Assembly: GCF_015351475.1 (NCBI RefSeq) | Contig: NZ_JADKPR010000034.1 | Coordinates: 1 to 45,099 of the forward strand | Length of the DNA: 45,099 nucleotides | Source: Flavobacterium sp. HJJ | GTDB taxonomy: Bacteria; Bacteroidota; Bacteroidia; Flavobacteriales; Flavobacteriaceae | Reading direction: 5' to 3' | Part shown: piece after piece, positions 28,035 through 37,140 of the stretch | How the letters are laid out: the number at the start of each line of letters is the position of its first letter | Numbering within the stretch: the stretch's first letter is position 1 | The notes under the pieces: generated by a model | What the model was told of the DNA's origin: nothing | The model's database searches: none | The model's input: only the letters and a program-made list of their open reading frames with translations | Translations under genes and position numbers: made by a program

Positions 28035-28472
28035 TTAATCGGCGGCAAATTTGTCGTTATAATACAGCATGAGCAGCATAGTCACAATTACCGACGAAGC
28101 CATTCCTTCAAAAAACAGCGTGAAGCAATACATGTTAATAGAAGGGTGTCCGCCGAACAGAAAAGTTTCAGATAAATTTTGTATATATTTATTACCGCCC
28201 CGCATATAACTGTAAATTAATAAACCAATAATGGATAAAAAAACACCAACTATCGAAGTGACCATCGCTGCTACAGCATTTTTAACAAAGTTTTTCTTTC
28301 CGTGGGAAATTCTCGACTGCAGGGTGTCATTTACGGCATAAACAATAAATACGATATTTAATAGTCTTAAATAAAAAAGATTAGACAAACCTAAGAATTC
28401 CATCAAAAGGAAATAAGTTCCTATTGATATAAAAATAAAGTACCCGTTTTTAATTTCTTTTTTTACTTTCAT
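28035..28472 (-). CDS. Small four-helix membrane protein, unknown function
   Basis: 145 residues. I do not recognise the family. It is mostly hydrophobic, with probable membrane segments at about 11-30, 33-48, 68-90 and 112-137, and a basic stretch (SRISHGKKNFVKN) between the second and third that should face the cytoplasm. A short hydrophilic loop (RGGNKYIQN) follows the third. No catalytic or binding motif is visible. It lies 96 bases upstream of bioB on the same strand, but bioB has its own promoter, so the two need not be linked. Confidence 0.75.
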   Translation of the reverse strand: MKVKKEIKNGYFIFISIGTYFLLMEFLGLSNLFYLRLLNIVFIVYAVNDTLQSRISHGKKNFVKNAVAAMVTSIVGVFLSIIGLLIYSYMRGGNKYIQNLSETFLFGGHPSINMYCFTLFFEGMASSVIVTMLLMLYYNDKFAAD

Positions 28473-28965
28473 GTCGTTAGTTATTTAAAGTTAGAAATTC
28501 AGTATCTTATTAGTAATCATGTAGGTTGTTATAAATTTACAAAAAATAAACGAAATCGATGTAATTAATCTGTAGAGAGTTTCATTTCGTTTGAAGAAAA
28601 AAAGGAATTAAATGCTTGAATTGTTATCCGTAAAGGTGTGAAGATGAAAAATAAAATAGTTTGTGCTTTGAGTTTTCACGTAAGCAGCAGGAAATGGTTT
28701 AAAAAAATCAAAAGGTTAAGCGCTATAACATTGCGGTTTGGCTATTGACAATGTTTTAGGCGATTCAACAGTGAAGATTCTTCTTTCGTGAGGAAGACAG
28801 ATTTTCGGTACGCCGATGCCGTTAGTAAGATTGCTTCGTTCCTAGTAAACACATATACAAAGAGTCATTGCGAACGTGAACGAAGCAGTCTCATCATGTT
28901 TATTCACTCAAAGCAATTCCACAATATTAAAGGAAATCTTTGGCGGGTAATTTTGCGGAAATATT
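28473..28965. other. Intergenic region between the membrane protein and ribF
   Basis: About 490 bases with no credible gene. A 90-codon frame at 28788-29060 crosses a repeat and the end of ribF and looks spurious. The region is slightly richer in GC than neighbouring spacers and contains the repeat at 28828-28890. Confidence 0.5.
28828..28890. repeat. REP-like inverted repeat (GATTGCTTCGTTCC family)
   Basis: AGATTGCTTCGTTCC (28828-28842) faces GTCATTGCGAAC...GAACGAAGCAGTC (ending 28890), an imperfect inverted repeat. The motif CATTGCGA...GAACGAAGCAATCT recurs in many bacterial genomes as far as I recall; membership is by memory only. Confidence 0.6.
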
Positions 28966-29910
28966 TTAATGGTTTTCAAAATAGGTCAAAGCTGTATTCT
29001 TATCTTTTTCCAATTGTGCTTTTAAATGTTCAACCGAAGCAAATTTTTCTTCATCTCTGATTCTTTTCAATATAGAAACAGTAATTTTTTGATCGTATAA
29101 ATCTCCGTCAAAATTAAAATAATTAATTTCTATAGTCTGATTTTTACCGTCAACAGTTGGATTAAAACCAATATTCATCATTCCTAAAACACTTTTGGAG
29201 CCGATGATACTTTTTACAATATATACGCCGTTTTTTGGAATTAGCTTGAAGTTTTCTTCTATTTTTAAGTTGGCAGTTGGAAATCCAATAGTTCTTCCAA
29301 GCTGTCTGCCTTTGGTAATAATGCCGGTTAGTGAATAATTGTAACCCAGATATTCATTGGCCAGAGCCATATTGCCCTCGTTAAGAGCATGTCTTATTTT
29401 AGTAGAGCTTACAGATACTTCCTTAATTTCCTGAGCCGAAATTTCTTCAACTTCAAAGCCATATTGTTCTCCAAAAGCTTTTAAATCATCAATATTTGCA
29501 GTTCTGTTACGGCCAAAACGATGATCGTGGCCAATAATTATTTTGTGGATATGGAATTGATCTACAAGTACTTTTTTTACAAATTCTTCGGCAGTCAATC
29601 TGGAAAAATTTTCATCAAAAGGATGAATTACTAAATTTTGAATTCCAATCTGATCCAGTAATGCTGTTTTTTCATCAATTGTATTGAGCATTTTTATACC
29701 CGAATCCTCTTGTAAAACCATTCTGGGATGCGGGAAAAAAGTAAGAACTAAACTTTCATACTTTTCGTTTTCTGTATTTTGTGTTACTTTTTCCAGAATT
29801 TTTTTATGGCCAAAGTGAACACCGTCAAAGGTTCCCAAAGTAATAATCGTTTTTTTTGCCGTTTTTCCTGAGGTAATATGGAAATCGTCTATAGAATGAA
29901 AAATTTTCAA
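28966..29910 (-). CDS. ribF: Bifunctional riboflavin kinase / FAD synthetase RibF
   Basis: Makes FMN from riboflavin and then FAD, in the cytosol. The N-terminal FAD synthetase domain has the nucleotidyltransferase motif LGTFDGVHFGH (about residues 25-35), IIIGHDHRFGRNR and SSTKIRHAL. The C-terminal flavokinase domain has GRTIGFPTANL, MNIGFNPTV and the EINYFNFDGDLY segment with the catalytic Glu region. 314 residues, the normal length. A -7 box TAAATTTG (29940-29933) lies 22 bases upstream of the ATG. It appears to be a single-gene transcript, with no link to its neighbours. Confidence 0.97.
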   Translation of the reverse strand: MKIFHSIDDFHITSGKTAKKTIITLGTFDGVHFGHKKILEKVTQNTENEKYESLVLTFFPHPRMVLQEDSGIKMLNTIDEKTALLDQIGIQNLVIHPFDENFSRLTAEEFVKKVLVDQFHIHKIIIGHDHRFGRNRTANIDDLKAFGEQYGFEVEEISAQEIKEVSVSSTKIRHALNEGNMALANEYLGYNYSLTGIITKGRQLGRTIGFPTANLKIEENFKLIPKNGVYIVKSIIGSKSVLGMMNIGFNPTVDGKNQTIEINYFNFDGDLYDQKITVSILKRIRDEEKFASVEHLKAQLEKDKNTALTYFENH

Positions 29911-29932
29911 AGTGCCAGTGTTAATTTTTTTG

Positions 29933-29940
29933 CAAATTTA
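29933..29940 (-). promoter_or_regulatory. -7 box of ribF
   Basis: TAAATTTG on the - strand, an exact TAnnTTTG, 22 bases before the start codon. No clear -33 TTG at the expected distance. Confidence 0.45.
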
Positions 29941-30098
29941 TACTATCTATTTTAAAAGTAGGCGAAGAAGTTTTTATTTTTAAATGTTTTGAATCTTCAA
30001 ATCCGTTTTTAAGCTTCAAAATCATTCATGGTAATGTATTCCAATTATTAATTTTTTGAAATTGTTATCATTCATAGTATATTCCATTGCAAATAATT

Positions 30099-30106
30099 TA
30101 ATTTTG
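30099..30106 (+). promoter_or_regulatory. -7 box of the metalloprotease gene
   Basis: TAATTTTG, an exact TAnnTTTG, 38 bases before the ATG at 30145. No good -33 element is seen. Confidence 0.4.
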
Positions 30107-30144
30107 TTTGTGTTTTTTTGGTTTATTAAATTTAATAACTGTAT

Positions 30145-32859
30145 ATGAATAAATTATTTTTTTGCTTAGGGATTCTTGCAATGAGTTTTTCTGCATTTTC
30201 GCAAGGGAATTCCGCTTGGAAAGAAGTCGGAAGTACTCAAAAAACTGCTGTTCAGAAGCAAAATGACAATATACAGTCCGATCCAAAACGATTATTTGCT
30301 TTAGATTTAAACCAATTTAGGCAGTCTCTTGTTTCTGGGTTAGCTGGCCAAGGCGTTTCTGTTGAAATTCCTAACAGCGATGGTAAAATGGAGCAGTTTT
30401 TAGTTGTGGAATCTTCTAACTTTGTTCCTGAGCTGCAATCACAATATCCTGATATTAAATCCTATTCTGGAACTGGAATTACAGATCCTGGAGCTTCTAT
30501 TAATTTTAGTATTGCTCCAAGTGGAGTGCAGTCAATGGTTTTAAGAGGAGGGAGTGTTTCAGAATTTATTGATCCCCTTTCTGGCAGCAAATCCATTTAT
30601 GCGGTTTCGGCTTCCAAAACCAGAAGCAAAGGAAGTCTGCCTCTAACCTGCAAAACGGCTGATGTTGTTTTGAATCAGGGTTTGACTAAAAAAACAAATG
30701 AATTAAAATCCAGTAATGGAGTGTTTAAAACCATGCGGCTGGCATTGTCCTGTACGGGTGAATATGCTCAATACTTTGGAGGTACTGCCGCAGATGCCCT
30801 GGCAGGAATGAATGCAACAATGACTAGAGTGAATGGAGTTTTTAACAGAGATCTTGCTGTAAAATTATTGCTTGTTGCCAATGAATCGGATATCATATTT
30901 ACAAATGCGGCTTCCGATCCTTATTCTGATGCTTCAATTGGTATGGATCCAATTAAGGATTGTACCGGCGATTGTCCGTCTCCTTGGAATCAGGAACTGC
31001 AAAGTACTTTAACATCCAAAATAGGTGAAGCGAATTATGATATCGGTCATTTGTTTGCCGCGTCAGGTGGAGGTGGTGATGCAGCCTGTATTGGCTGTGT
31101 ATGCAGTGCTCTGTATAATACAAATTCAACACCTGTTTATTCACTCGGTAAAGGGAGCGGTTATACTTCACCATCAAACAGCAAACCCGAAGGTGATCTT
31201 TTTGACATCGATTTTGTAGCACATGAAATGGGGCATCAGCTAGGGGCAAATCACATTTTTTCCTATGATGTAGAGGGAACAGGAGTCAGTGTTGAACCAG
31301 GAAGCGGTTCCACTATTATGGGATATGCCGGAATTACTGATTATGATATTCAGAATCATTCGGATGATTATTTTTCGTATGCTAGTATTAAGCAGATTCA
31401 AGATAATTTATCAATTAAATCCTGTCCTGTCAAAACAACATTAAGCGGTCAGACGCCAACAGCAAGTGCCGGTGCTGATTATACTATTCCGAAAGGAACG
31501 CCTTTTGTTTTGAAAGGAACCGCTTCTGATCCTAATGGTGATGTTATGACCTATTGCTGGGAACAAAATGATTCGGCTGCAAGCTCAGAAAGTGACGGAA
31601 ACAGTATTGCTTACAGTACCAAAACTACGGGGCCTACTTTCAGGTCATTTTTGCCTAGCAATGTTACCAATCGTTATTTTCCAGCTTTCGAAAGAACATT
31701 GGTTGGACAGTTGAGTACAACTTGGGAATCTGTTTCTAATGTTGGCAGAGCATTAAATTTTGTATTTACCGCCAGAGATAACGCGGCTTCGGGTTTAGCG
31801 CAGACGTATTCAGACGCTATGGTCGTTACTGTTGATGGTGCCAAAGGTCCGTTTGCTGTAACATCACAGAATACTTCTGGCACCAGCTGGGGTTTAGGTT
31901 CATCCCAAACTATTACTTGGGATGTGAATGGAAGTAATTTATTGTCAGGGTCAGCTAATGTAAATGTTAAAATGTCTATAGACGGAGGACAGACTTTTCC
32001 AATTGTTTTGGCTTCCAATACCCCAAATGATGGTTCTGAAGTAATAACCGCTCCGTCTACAGCCGCTAAGAGCTGCAGGATTTTGATAGAACCTACGGGC
32101 AATATTTTCTATGCGCTTAACAGTGTTCCGTTTACGTTGGGGTATACTGTTGAAACAACTTGTGACACCTATACTTTTGCGGCGCCTTATACTATTCCTG
32201 AATCACAGACTTATGCAGAGAGAACAATTGTGGTTCCAGCTTCTTCAGGGGAAATTACCGATGTTAATTTTAATGTTAGTTTTACGCATACCTATATTTC
32301 TGATGTTCAAATTGAAGTGGTGAGTCCGAATGGGACTACTGTAAAGCTGTTTGATAAATCCTGTGGTGCGACAAATACTAACCTGATTTTGACCTATGAT
32401 GATCTGGGAGGAACACTAGCATGTGGAATTAAAACCAGTCAGACTGTAGGTCCCGCTGGTGTTTTGTCAGCTTTCAATGGAGAAAATCCTCAGGGAACTT
32501 GGAAATTAAGGTTTAGGGATACAGGAGTTGGAGATTCAGGTACAATAGATGCTGCGTCAATCCAGATATGTTCAAGTGCTTATGTGCCTTTGGCTGTTCC
32601 TGATTCTGAAATTAATAATTTTATACTGTACCCTAATCCTAATAAAGGAAGTTTTACTATTAAATATAAAAGTGAAAATGCAGAAAATTTATTGGTTACT
32701 GTAACTGATTTGTCTGGGCGGAAATTTTATCAGAAAACAATTAAAAATACAGGCGGTATCAGCGAGTTTGTTCAGCTCCCAAATGTAGCTGCCGGAACTT
32801 ATATCGTTACACTTATAGATGGAGACCGTAAAGGAAGTTTGAAGATTATAGTGAGATAG
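30145..32859 (+). CDS. Secreted reprolysin-like zinc metalloprotease with P domain and T9SS tail
   Basis: 904 residues. Signal peptide 1-19 (MNKLFFCLGILAMSFSAFS). Residues about 20-190 look like a propeptide. The catalytic domain carries HEMGHQLGANH at 360-370, the HExxHxxGxxH zinc motif of metzincins, with a Met-turn (TIMGYAG) downstream as in M12B-type reprolysins. An Ig/PKD-like stretch follows (about 440-670; GTASDPNGDVMTYCW), then a proprotein convertase P domain (about 673-815; HTYISDVQIEVVSPNGT, NPQGTWKLRFRD), and a type A T9SS signal (from about 830; LYPNPNKGSF, KIIVR end). It is expected to be exported and to digest extracellular protein. It is flanked by unrelated genes, with its own -7 box. 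Confidence 0.95.
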   Translation: MNKLFFCLGILAMSFSAFSQGNSAWKEVGSTQKTAVQKQNDNIQSDPKRLFALDLNQFRQSLVSGLAGQGVSVEIPNSDGKMEQFLVVESSNFVPELQSQYPDIKSYSGTGITDPGASINFSIAPSGVQSMVLRGGSVSEFIDPLSGSKSIYAVSASKTRSKGSLPLTCKTADVVLNQGLTKKTNELKSSNGVFKTMRLALSCTGEYAQYFGGTAADALAGMNATMTRVNGVFNRDLAVKLLLVANESDIIFTNAASDPYSDASIGMDPIKDCTGDCPSPWNQELQSTLTSKIGEANYDIGHLFAASGGGGDAACIGCVCSALYNTNSTPVYSLGKGSGYTSPSNSKPEGDLFDIDFVAHEMGHQLGANHIFSYDVEGTGVSVEPGSGSTIMGYAGITDYDIQNHSDDYFSYASIKQIQDNLSIKSCPVKTTLSGQTPTASAGADYTIPKGTPFVLKGTASDPNGDVMTYCWEQNDSAASSESDGNSIAYSTKTTGPTFRSFLPSNVTNRYFPAFERTLVGQLSTTWESVSNVGRALNFVFTARDNAASGLAQTYSDAMVVTVDGAKGPFAVTSQNTSGTSWGLGSSQTITWDVNGSNLLSGSANVNVKMSIDGGQTFPIVLASNTPNDGSEVITAPSTAAKSCRILIEPTGNIFYALNSVPFTLGYTVETTCDTYTFAAPYTIPESQTYAERTIVVPASSGEITDVNFNVSFTHTYISDVQIEVVSPNGTTVKLFDKSCGATNTNLILTYDDLGGTLACGIKTSQTVGPAGVLSAFNGENPQGTWKLRFRDTGVGDSGTIDAASIQICSSAYVPLAVPDSEINNFILYPNPNKGSFTIKYKSENAENLLVTVTDLSGRKFYQKTIKNTGGISEFVQLPNVAAGTYIVTLIDGDRKGSLKIIVR

Positions 32860-33182
32860 TTCAATAAAAACTCCCTTAAAAATCACTGCATTTTATATCC
32901 TAATTCATTGTTTACGCGAGTGATCAGTTGTCCAATCTCTCACTTATGTTATTTGTGTACTATTTTTGAACTATAACATATTTGTGTCTTGACATTAGGT
33001 GAGAAGTATTTTTATATTTAAATTCAGATATAGCTAAAGTTCCAAAATTCCTCAATTTATTTTATAAAAAAAACCTCGGAAGCATAACTCCCGAGGAATT
33101 TTTAAAACTAACTTTCATTAGTTTCTAAACTAGATATCTAACTAATAACCAAATTTTATATAATAACTAGTATATTTTTAAA
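32860..33182. other. Convergent spacer, protease / mutarotase
   Basis: About 320 bases between converging genes. No gene is evident. The only clear feature is the hairpin at 33074-33096. Confidence 0.5.
33074..33096. terminator. Bidirectional terminator, protease / galM
   Basis: CCTCGG and CCGAGG form a stem with a 11-base loop. An A-run precedes it and AATTTTT follows, so it can serve either strand between the converging genes. Confidence 0.7.
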
Positions 33183-34370
33183 CTACTTAACCGAAAATTT
33201 AAAAGTAGTTTTTGTTTTATAATTTTCTCCTGGACTTAATACAGTCGTTGGGAAATCTTTTTGATTTGGAGAATCTGGGTAATGCTGTGTTTCAAGACAA
33301 AAACCAGTTCTGTGTGCATATGTTCCGCCGTTTCTCATTGGTAAAGTTCCGTCAAGGAAGTTACCAGAGTAGAATTGAATTCCAGGCTGGTCAGTATACA
33401 CTTCCAGTAGTCTTCCGTTTGCAGGATAGTAAGCTGAAGCAACCAAACGTTCTCCTTTTCCTTGGCTGTTTAAAACCCAGCAGTGGTCATAACCCAACCC
33501 TTTTTTCAATTGGTCATCACTTGCATTGATTTCTTTGCCAACCAATTTTGGTTTTCTAAAATCAAAAGGAGTATTAGTTACATCTGTCAATTTGCCTGTT
33601 GGAATTAGAGTAGCATCTACTGGAACTAATTTATCAGCATCAATAGTGATTTCATGATCTAAAATTGGTTTAGAGAAATCAGAAGACAAATTGAAGTAAG
33701 AATGCTGTGTCAAGTTTAAAACTGTTTTCTTGTCAGTAGTCGCTTCATAAAGCACGTCTAGTGCATTGTCTTTGTTTAAAGTGTAAGTAACAAAAACAGT
33801 TAAGTTACCAGGGTAACCTTCTTCCATGTCTTTAGCAACATACTTCAATTTTAATGATGCAGTATCTCCTCCTTTGGCTTCCTCAGCAGTCCAAACCACT
33901 CTGTGGAATCCTTCCGGACCACCGTGTAAGGCATTTGTGCCATTATTAATAGCTAAAGAATATTGCTTGCCATCCAAAGTAAATTTACCTTTTGCAATAC
34001 GGTTACCAAATCTTCCAATCAATGCTCCAAAGTAAGGATTAGCTTTTTGGTATTGTTCCAATGAATTAAAACCAATTACTACCTCTTCAGATTTCCCTGC
34101 TTTATTAGGCACTTTTAGGGAAGTAATAATACCGCCATAGGTGATGATGTTTACTTCCATCCCTTTTTGGTTTTTCAATGTGTAACGGTCTATCTGATCT
34201 CCTTTTTCGGTTTTACCATATACCGTTTTTACTATCGATACAGAATCTGTAGCTTTAGCTTCTAAGGCAGCACTAGCTGCTTCCTCTTTTTTCTCTCCTT
34301 TGCACTGTACATTCATACTTACTAAACTTAAAATGGAAATTCCATAAACACAACGTTTTACTAGATTCAT
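33183..34370 (-). CDS. galM: Aldose 1-epimerase (mutarotase), probable lipoprotein
   Basis: Interconverts alpha and beta anomers of aldoses, here probably L-arabinose released by the GH51 enzymes. Family motifs are clear: NGTNALHGG, NLTQHSYFNL and CLETQHYPDSPN, which hold the catalytic His and Glu residues. I start at the ATG at 34370 (395 residues), because an in-frame start 45 bases upstream adds a charged extension before the signal peptide. The N-terminus ends in NVQC followed by KGEKKEE, suggesting lipid attachment at the Cys; the lipobox is loose, and the charged residues after Cys could act as a surface export signal, which is inference. It lies last in the arabinose gene row, 460 bases after araA, and may have its own promoter. 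Confidence 0.93.
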   Translation of the reverse strand: MNLVKRCVYGISILSLVSMNVQCKGEKKEEAASAALEAKATDSVSIVKTVYGKTEKGDQIDRYTLKNQKGMEVNIITYGGIITSLKVPNKAGKSEEVVIGFNSLEQYQKANPYFGALIGRFGNRIAKGKFTLDGKQYSLAINNGTNALHGGPEGFHRVVWTAEEAKGGDTASLKLKYVAKDMEEGYPGNLTVFVTYTLNKDNALDVLYEATTDKKTVLNLTQHSYFNLSSDFSKPILDHEITIDADKLVPVDATLIPTGKLTDVTNTPFDFRKPKLVGKEINASDDQLKKGLGYDHCWVLNSQGKGERLVASAYYPANGRLLEVYTDQPGIQFYSGNFLDGTLPMRNGGTYAHRTGFCLETQHYPDSPNQKDFPTTVLSPGENYKTKTTFKFSVK

Positions 34371-34514
34371 ATATTTTATTTTTTTTTGGTTTACTACTTT
34401 ATACAAAACAATCAATTTTGTTCCTCAGTCTGATAAAGCCTTGCCATATCATAAAAATAAGAAACACCAAAGCAAAACAATACTTAGATTGGAATATTTT
34501 AACAGATTAAGCAT

Positions 34515-34625
34515 TTGGGCGTGACCCTTCGTGAAAAACTTCGGGTCGGGCTTTCCGTTCCCGCTTTTTTTATTTGGCAAAAAAGCCAAATAAAAAAGAG
34601 TTCCACTATAATCCCTCACGCGGAC
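34515..34625. repeat. Repetitive intergenic element with long hairpin, galM-araA
   Basis: A GC-richer block (GGGCGTGACCCTTCGTG ... ATCCCTCACGC) in an AT-rich spacer. Its core is a stem of 14 bp, CTTTTTTATTTGGC / GCCAAATAAAAAAG (34564-34598), with a six-A loop. I recall similar blocks in spacers of other flavobacteria; not checked. Confidence 0.65.
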
Positions 34626-34693
34626 TCCTGCTAACCAACCTATTTTAATTTTAAAAGAGAAATAGTTTTAAATCAAAAACTCTAATAAAATCA

Positions 34694-34724
34694 CTCCTAC
34701 AGAATTTTCAAAACCCTGCAGGAG
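34694..34724 (-). terminator. Hairpin downstream of araA
   Basis: CTCCTACAG and CTGCAGGAG pair at 8 of 9 positions around a 13-base loop, 107 bases after the araA stop. No strong T-run follows, so it may be an RNA-stabilising hairpin or a repeat rather than a terminator. Confidence 0.4.
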
Positions 34725-34830
34725 TTTAACTAACTTAACTAAACAATTTTTTATAACAATCCATCTGCGAAGTATTGTGTATTAAAGGTTTTTTGACCAC
34801 CTGTAGTTCACAATTCACCGCTCAATTGTT

Positions 34831-36339
34831 TTATAGTTTATGCTGAAACAAATGGAAATAAGCTTCATTAGCATTGATAGTATCCTTGAAATTACGGATA
34901 GTCGTATTGGCATCAATCACCAATAATTCTATACCGGCAATATCAGCAAAATCTTCCATGAATTCTGTAGTCACCGCTTGGCTGTAAACTGTATGGTGTG
35001 CACCTCCGGCAAGGATCCAGGCTGTAGCAGCTACGTCCAAGTTTGGCTTGCAGTCCCATAACACGCGTGCTACCGGAAGTTTTGGCAATTCAGCCATAGG
35101 TTTCACTGCAGTCACTTCGTTTACGATTAATCTGAAACGGGTTCCCATATCTACTAATGATACGTTGATAGCATCTCCAGCAGGGGAATTAAACACTAAA
35201 CGTGCAGGATCTTCTTTACCGCCAATTCCTAACGGATGTACTTCGCAGGAAGGTTTTCCGTCAGCGATTGATGGACAGATTTCCAGCATGTGTGATCCCA
35301 AAACATAAGATTTTTGAGGAGTAAAGTGATAGGTGTAATCTTCCATGAATGAAGTTCCTCCTTCAAGTCCGATATTCATAACTTTCAAAGCTCTAACCAT
35401 TGCAGCTGTTTTCCAGTCTCCTTCTCCTCCAAATCCATAACCATCAGCCATTAAACGCTGTGTTGCAATTCCAGGAAGCTGTTTCCAAACTCCTAAGTTT
35501 TCAAATGTATCTGTAAATGCTCCAAAACCTCCTTCTTCAAGGAAAGCTCTCAAGCCTAATTCAATTTTTGCTGCATCAACCAAAGACTGTCTTTGTGCAC
35601 CGCCTTCTAAAAGTGATGGAGTCAGATTGTAAGAAGCTTCGTAAACTGCTAATAAATCAGCCAATTGAGCATCGGTTACTTTTTCGATATGTTTAGTCAC
35701 ATCTGAAGAATCGTATCCGTTTACAGACATTCCAAAACGCAGTTGCGCTTCTACTTTATCTCCTTCTGTTACTGCTACTTCACGCATATTGTCACCAATA
35801 CGGGCTACTTTTAAGTTTTGTAATTCGTTCCAGCCTAAGGCAACTCTTGTCCAGTTTCCTAGTTTAGTCAAAACGCGGTCTTCCTGCCAGTGTCCAACGA
35901 TTACTTTGCGTTTTTTGCGCATTCTCGACATCATAAAACCAAATTCTCTGTCTCCGTGAGCCGACTGGTTCAAGTTCATGAAATCCATATCGATTGTTGC
36001 CCATGGGATTTCGGCATTGTATTGTGTATGTAAGTGGCACAATGGTTTATTCAAAATACTCAAACCGCCGATCCACATTTTTGCAGGAGAGAAAGTATGC
36101 ATCCAAGTGATGATTCCGATGCAGTTTTTGTTTGAATTAGCTTCTAGGCACAAATCCAATACCTGTTTTGGCGATTTCAAAGTGTCTTTACAAACCACTT
36201 TTACTGGAATCTGAGAAGCTTCATCAAATCCTTTTGCCATAATTGCAGCATGTTCTGCAACTTTTAATAACGTTTCAGGCCCGTATAATTCTTGGCTTCC
36301 TACTACAAACCAAACTTCTTTTTGAGATATATCTATCAT
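34831..36339 (-). CDS. araA: L-arabinose isomerase AraA
   Basis: Converts L-arabinose to L-ribulose in the cytosol, the first step of the pathway. 502 residues, the usual length. VWFVVGSQELYG opens the protein. The catalytic and metal-binding residues of the family are in place: Glu in GEGDWKTA (about 305), Glu in FMEDYTYHF (about 331), His in GSHMLEICP (about 349) and His in GGAHHTVYS (about 447). It follows araB and araD on the same strand. The 99-base gap to araD carries a large palindrome, so message levels may differ from araB-araD. Confidence 0.98.
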   Translation of the reverse strand: MIDISQKEVWFVVGSQELYGPETLLKVAEHAAIMAKGFDEASQIPVKVVCKDTLKSPKQVLDLCLEANSNKNCIGIITWMHTFSPAKMWIGGLSILNKPLCHLHTQYNAEIPWATIDMDFMNLNQSAHGDREFGFMMSRMRKKRKVIVGHWQEDRVLTKLGNWTRVALGWNELQNLKVARIGDNMREVAVTEGDKVEAQLRFGMSVNGYDSSDVTKHIEKVTDAQLADLLAVYEASYNLTPSLLEGGAQRQSLVDAAKIELGLRAFLEEGGFGAFTDTFENLGVWKQLPGIATQRLMADGYGFGGEGDWKTAAMVRALKVMNIGLEGGTSFMEDYTYHFTPQKSYVLGSHMLEICPSIADGKPSCEVHPLGIGGKEDPARLVFNSPAGDAINVSLVDMGTRFRLIVNEVTAVKPMAELPKLPVARVLWDCKPNLDVAATAWILAGGAHHTVYSQAVTTEFMEDFADIAGIELLVIDANTTIRNFKDTINANEAYFHLFQHKL

Positions 36340-36354
36340 TATGTTTTTATGTTT

Positions 36355-36419
36355 AATCGTTTATTTGTTTAATTGTTTTAATCGTTTATTTGTTGAATCG
36401 ATTAAACAAATAAACGATT
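36355..36419. repeat. 40-bp palindrome plus direct copy between araD and araA
   Basis: AATCGTTTATTTGTT recurs at 36355 and 36380, and its complement AACAAATAAACGATT ends at 36419. The stretch 36380-36419 is a palindrome broken at only one mirrored pair. In the araD-araA transcript it would form a long hairpin just before araA. No T-run makes it a clear terminator. Confidence 0.85.
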
Positions 36420-36438
36420 CACCTAATAAACAACTTGG

Positions 36439-37140
36439 CTACTGTCCGTAATAGGAATCCTTACCGTGTTTGCGTTCGTAATGTTTCTTGACCAAAGAAT
36501 CCTTCAATCGCGGTGCATTAGGATTAATCTGCAGTGTCAGGTAAGCCATCTCGGCAACCACTTCAAGAACCTTAGAGTTGTAAACTGCTTTAGCAGCATT
36601 TTTCCCCCAGGCAAAAGGACCGTGATTTCCTATTAGCACCATTTCTGTTTCTTCGTAATTAAGATTTTTTTCTTTGAAACAATCTAAAATCTGGATTCCG
36701 GTATTGTGTTCATAGTTTCCTTCGATAAGTGCGTCAGCCATTGGAGGCGCGCACGGAATGTCAGAAGTTAAATGATCGGCATGCGTCGTTCCGAATATTG
36801 GAATGTCTCTTTGCGATTGTGCCCAAGCTACAGAATATGTAGCATGAGTATGTGCAACACCGCCAATGTTTGGCCAATTTTTGTATAAATAGGCATGCGT
36901 TTTAGTATCCGAAGAAGGGCGCAGACTTCCTTCGATGATGTTGTTGTCAAAATCAACAATGACAATGTCCTCAGGCTTTAAGTCTTCATAAGGAACACCG
37001 CTTGGCTTGATGGCAAAAACACCTTTTTCGCGGTCAACCGCGCTTACGTTACCAAAAGTATAAACTACCAGATTCAATGCATTCAGCTGCATATTTGCTT
37101 CGTAGCACTCTTGTTTTAAATCTTTATATATAGAGCTCAT
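36439..37140 (-). CDS. araD: L-ribulose-5-phosphate 4-epimerase AraD
   Basis: Converts L-ribulose 5-phosphate to D-xylulose 5-phosphate in the cytosol; a class II aldolase-fold zinc enzyme. Visible are GNVSAVDREKG, KPSGVPYEDL, the zinc histidines in HTHATYS and in NHGPFAWG, and THADHLTSDIPC. I use the ATG at 37140 (233 residues, near the family's length of about 231); an in-frame start 36 bases upstream only adds araB-coding sequence. The ATG overlaps the last 17 bases of araB, so translation is probably coupled. Confidence 0.97.
   Translation of the reverse strand: MSSIYKDLKQECYEANMQLNALNLVVYTFGNVSAVDREKGVFAIKPSGVPYEDLKPEDIVIVDFDNNIIEGSLRPSSDTKTHAYLYKNWPNIGGVAHTHATYSVAWAQSQRDIPIFGTTHADHLTSDIPCAPPMADALIEGNYEHNTGIQILDCFKEKNLNYEETEMVLIGNHGPFAWGKNAAKAVYNSKVLEVVAEMAYLTLQINPNAPRLKDSLVKKHYERKHGKDSYYGQ

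Noticed and set aside
28788..29060. 90-codon + strand ORF before ribF
   Set aside because: It crosses the REP-like repeat and overlaps the end of ribF on the opposite strand, and its sequence shows no family pattern.
30010..30100. Direct repeat ATCATTCATRGTA before the protease gene
   Set aside because: Two short imperfect copies in AT-rich DNA with no regular spacing; likely chance.
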